NCBI RefSeq assembly: GCF_003860215.1 | Contig: NZ_RQYH01000001.1 | Coordinates: forward strand, 1 to 64,000 | Direction: 5' to 3' | Source of the DNA: Desulfovibrio sp. OH1186_COT-070 | Lineage (GTDB): Bacteria; Desulfobacterota; Desulfovibrionia; Desulfovibrionales; Desulfovibrionaceae | Length of the DNA: 64,000 nt | In this document: positions 58,385-64,000 of the stretch, piece after piece | Numbering within the stretch: position 1 is the first letter of the stretch | How the letters are laid out: every line of letters begins with the position of its first letter | Notes under the pieces: generated by a model | What the model was told of the DNA's origin: nothing | What the model saw: the letters and a program-made list of their open reading frames with translations, nothing else | The model's database searches: none | Translations under genes and position numbers: made by a program

Positions 58385-64000
<5,616 letters not shown>

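Overview
This window is a 64 kb stretch of core chromosome from a Deltaproteobacterium (Desulfobacterota). It most likely comes from Desulfovibrionaceae, close to Desulfovibrio. The reasons are the moderately high GC content, the block birA / pyruvate carboxylase / very long PEP synthase, a small secreted DUF5334 protein, and the long chain yceD-rpmF-plsX-fabH-fabG-acpP-fabF-glyA-(dCMP deaminase)-ribD-ribE-ribH-nusB-leuS-holA. The species call is inference. I saw no rRNA operon, CRISPR array, insertion sequence, integrase or prophage gene.

Layout. 1-6.3 kb: ruvB, ruvA and moaA on the minus strand, then small conserved unknowns, miaB and a bifunctional-nuclease-domain gene. 6.3-9.3 kb: an ABC exporter facing an outer-membrane beta-barrel gene across an AT-rich spacer. 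9.3-13 kb: a two-gene minus-strand unit, the most unusual part of the window. Both proteins begin with a related GNAT/FemAB-like domain. In one it is fused to a TraB/GumN domain and in the other to a radical SAM/SPASM domain. 13.2-21.6 kb: PEP synthase, pyruvate carboxylase and biotin ligase. 21.6-26.5 kb: a CCA-adding-type enzyme facing ybeY, a 7TM-HD phosphodiesterase and phoH. 26.6-33.7 kb: an unknown protein, a secreted polysaccharide deacetylase, glutamate dehydrogenase, thiol peroxidase, HslU and a nitronate-monooxygenase-like flavoprotein.

33.9-48.1 kb: a GIY-YIG protein, then the long fatty-acid / one-carbon / riboflavin / translation operon. It starts at a near-consensus promoter at 34268 and carries GC-rich hairpins at several gene junctions. 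48.2-52.4 kb: radC, lon and prmC. 52.5-64 kb: tRNA-Thr, tRNA-Tyr, tRNA-Gly, tuf, rpmG, tRNA-Trp, secE, nusG, rplK, rplA, rplJ, rplL, rpoB and the start of rpoC, which runs off the window inside its catalytic NADFDGD motif.

Functional links. Pyruvate carboxylase (oxaloacetate), PEP synthase (PEP) and the biotin ligase that activates the carboxylase form one anaplerotic/gluconeogenic unit. The fab genes, acpP and plsX supply phospholipid acyl chains. glyA and the dCMP deaminase serve one-carbon and thymidylate metabolism. The rib genes make flavin but lack ribBA. The last 11 kb is transcription and translation machinery with leader and attenuator structures. Best candidate for something undescribed: the paired GNAT-like fusions at 9321-12960. 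Other oddities: a perfect 21-bp inverted repeat inside holA, a zinc-ribbon tail and divergent biotin site on pyruvate carboxylase, and an E-x-D catalytic motif in the CCA-type enzyme.
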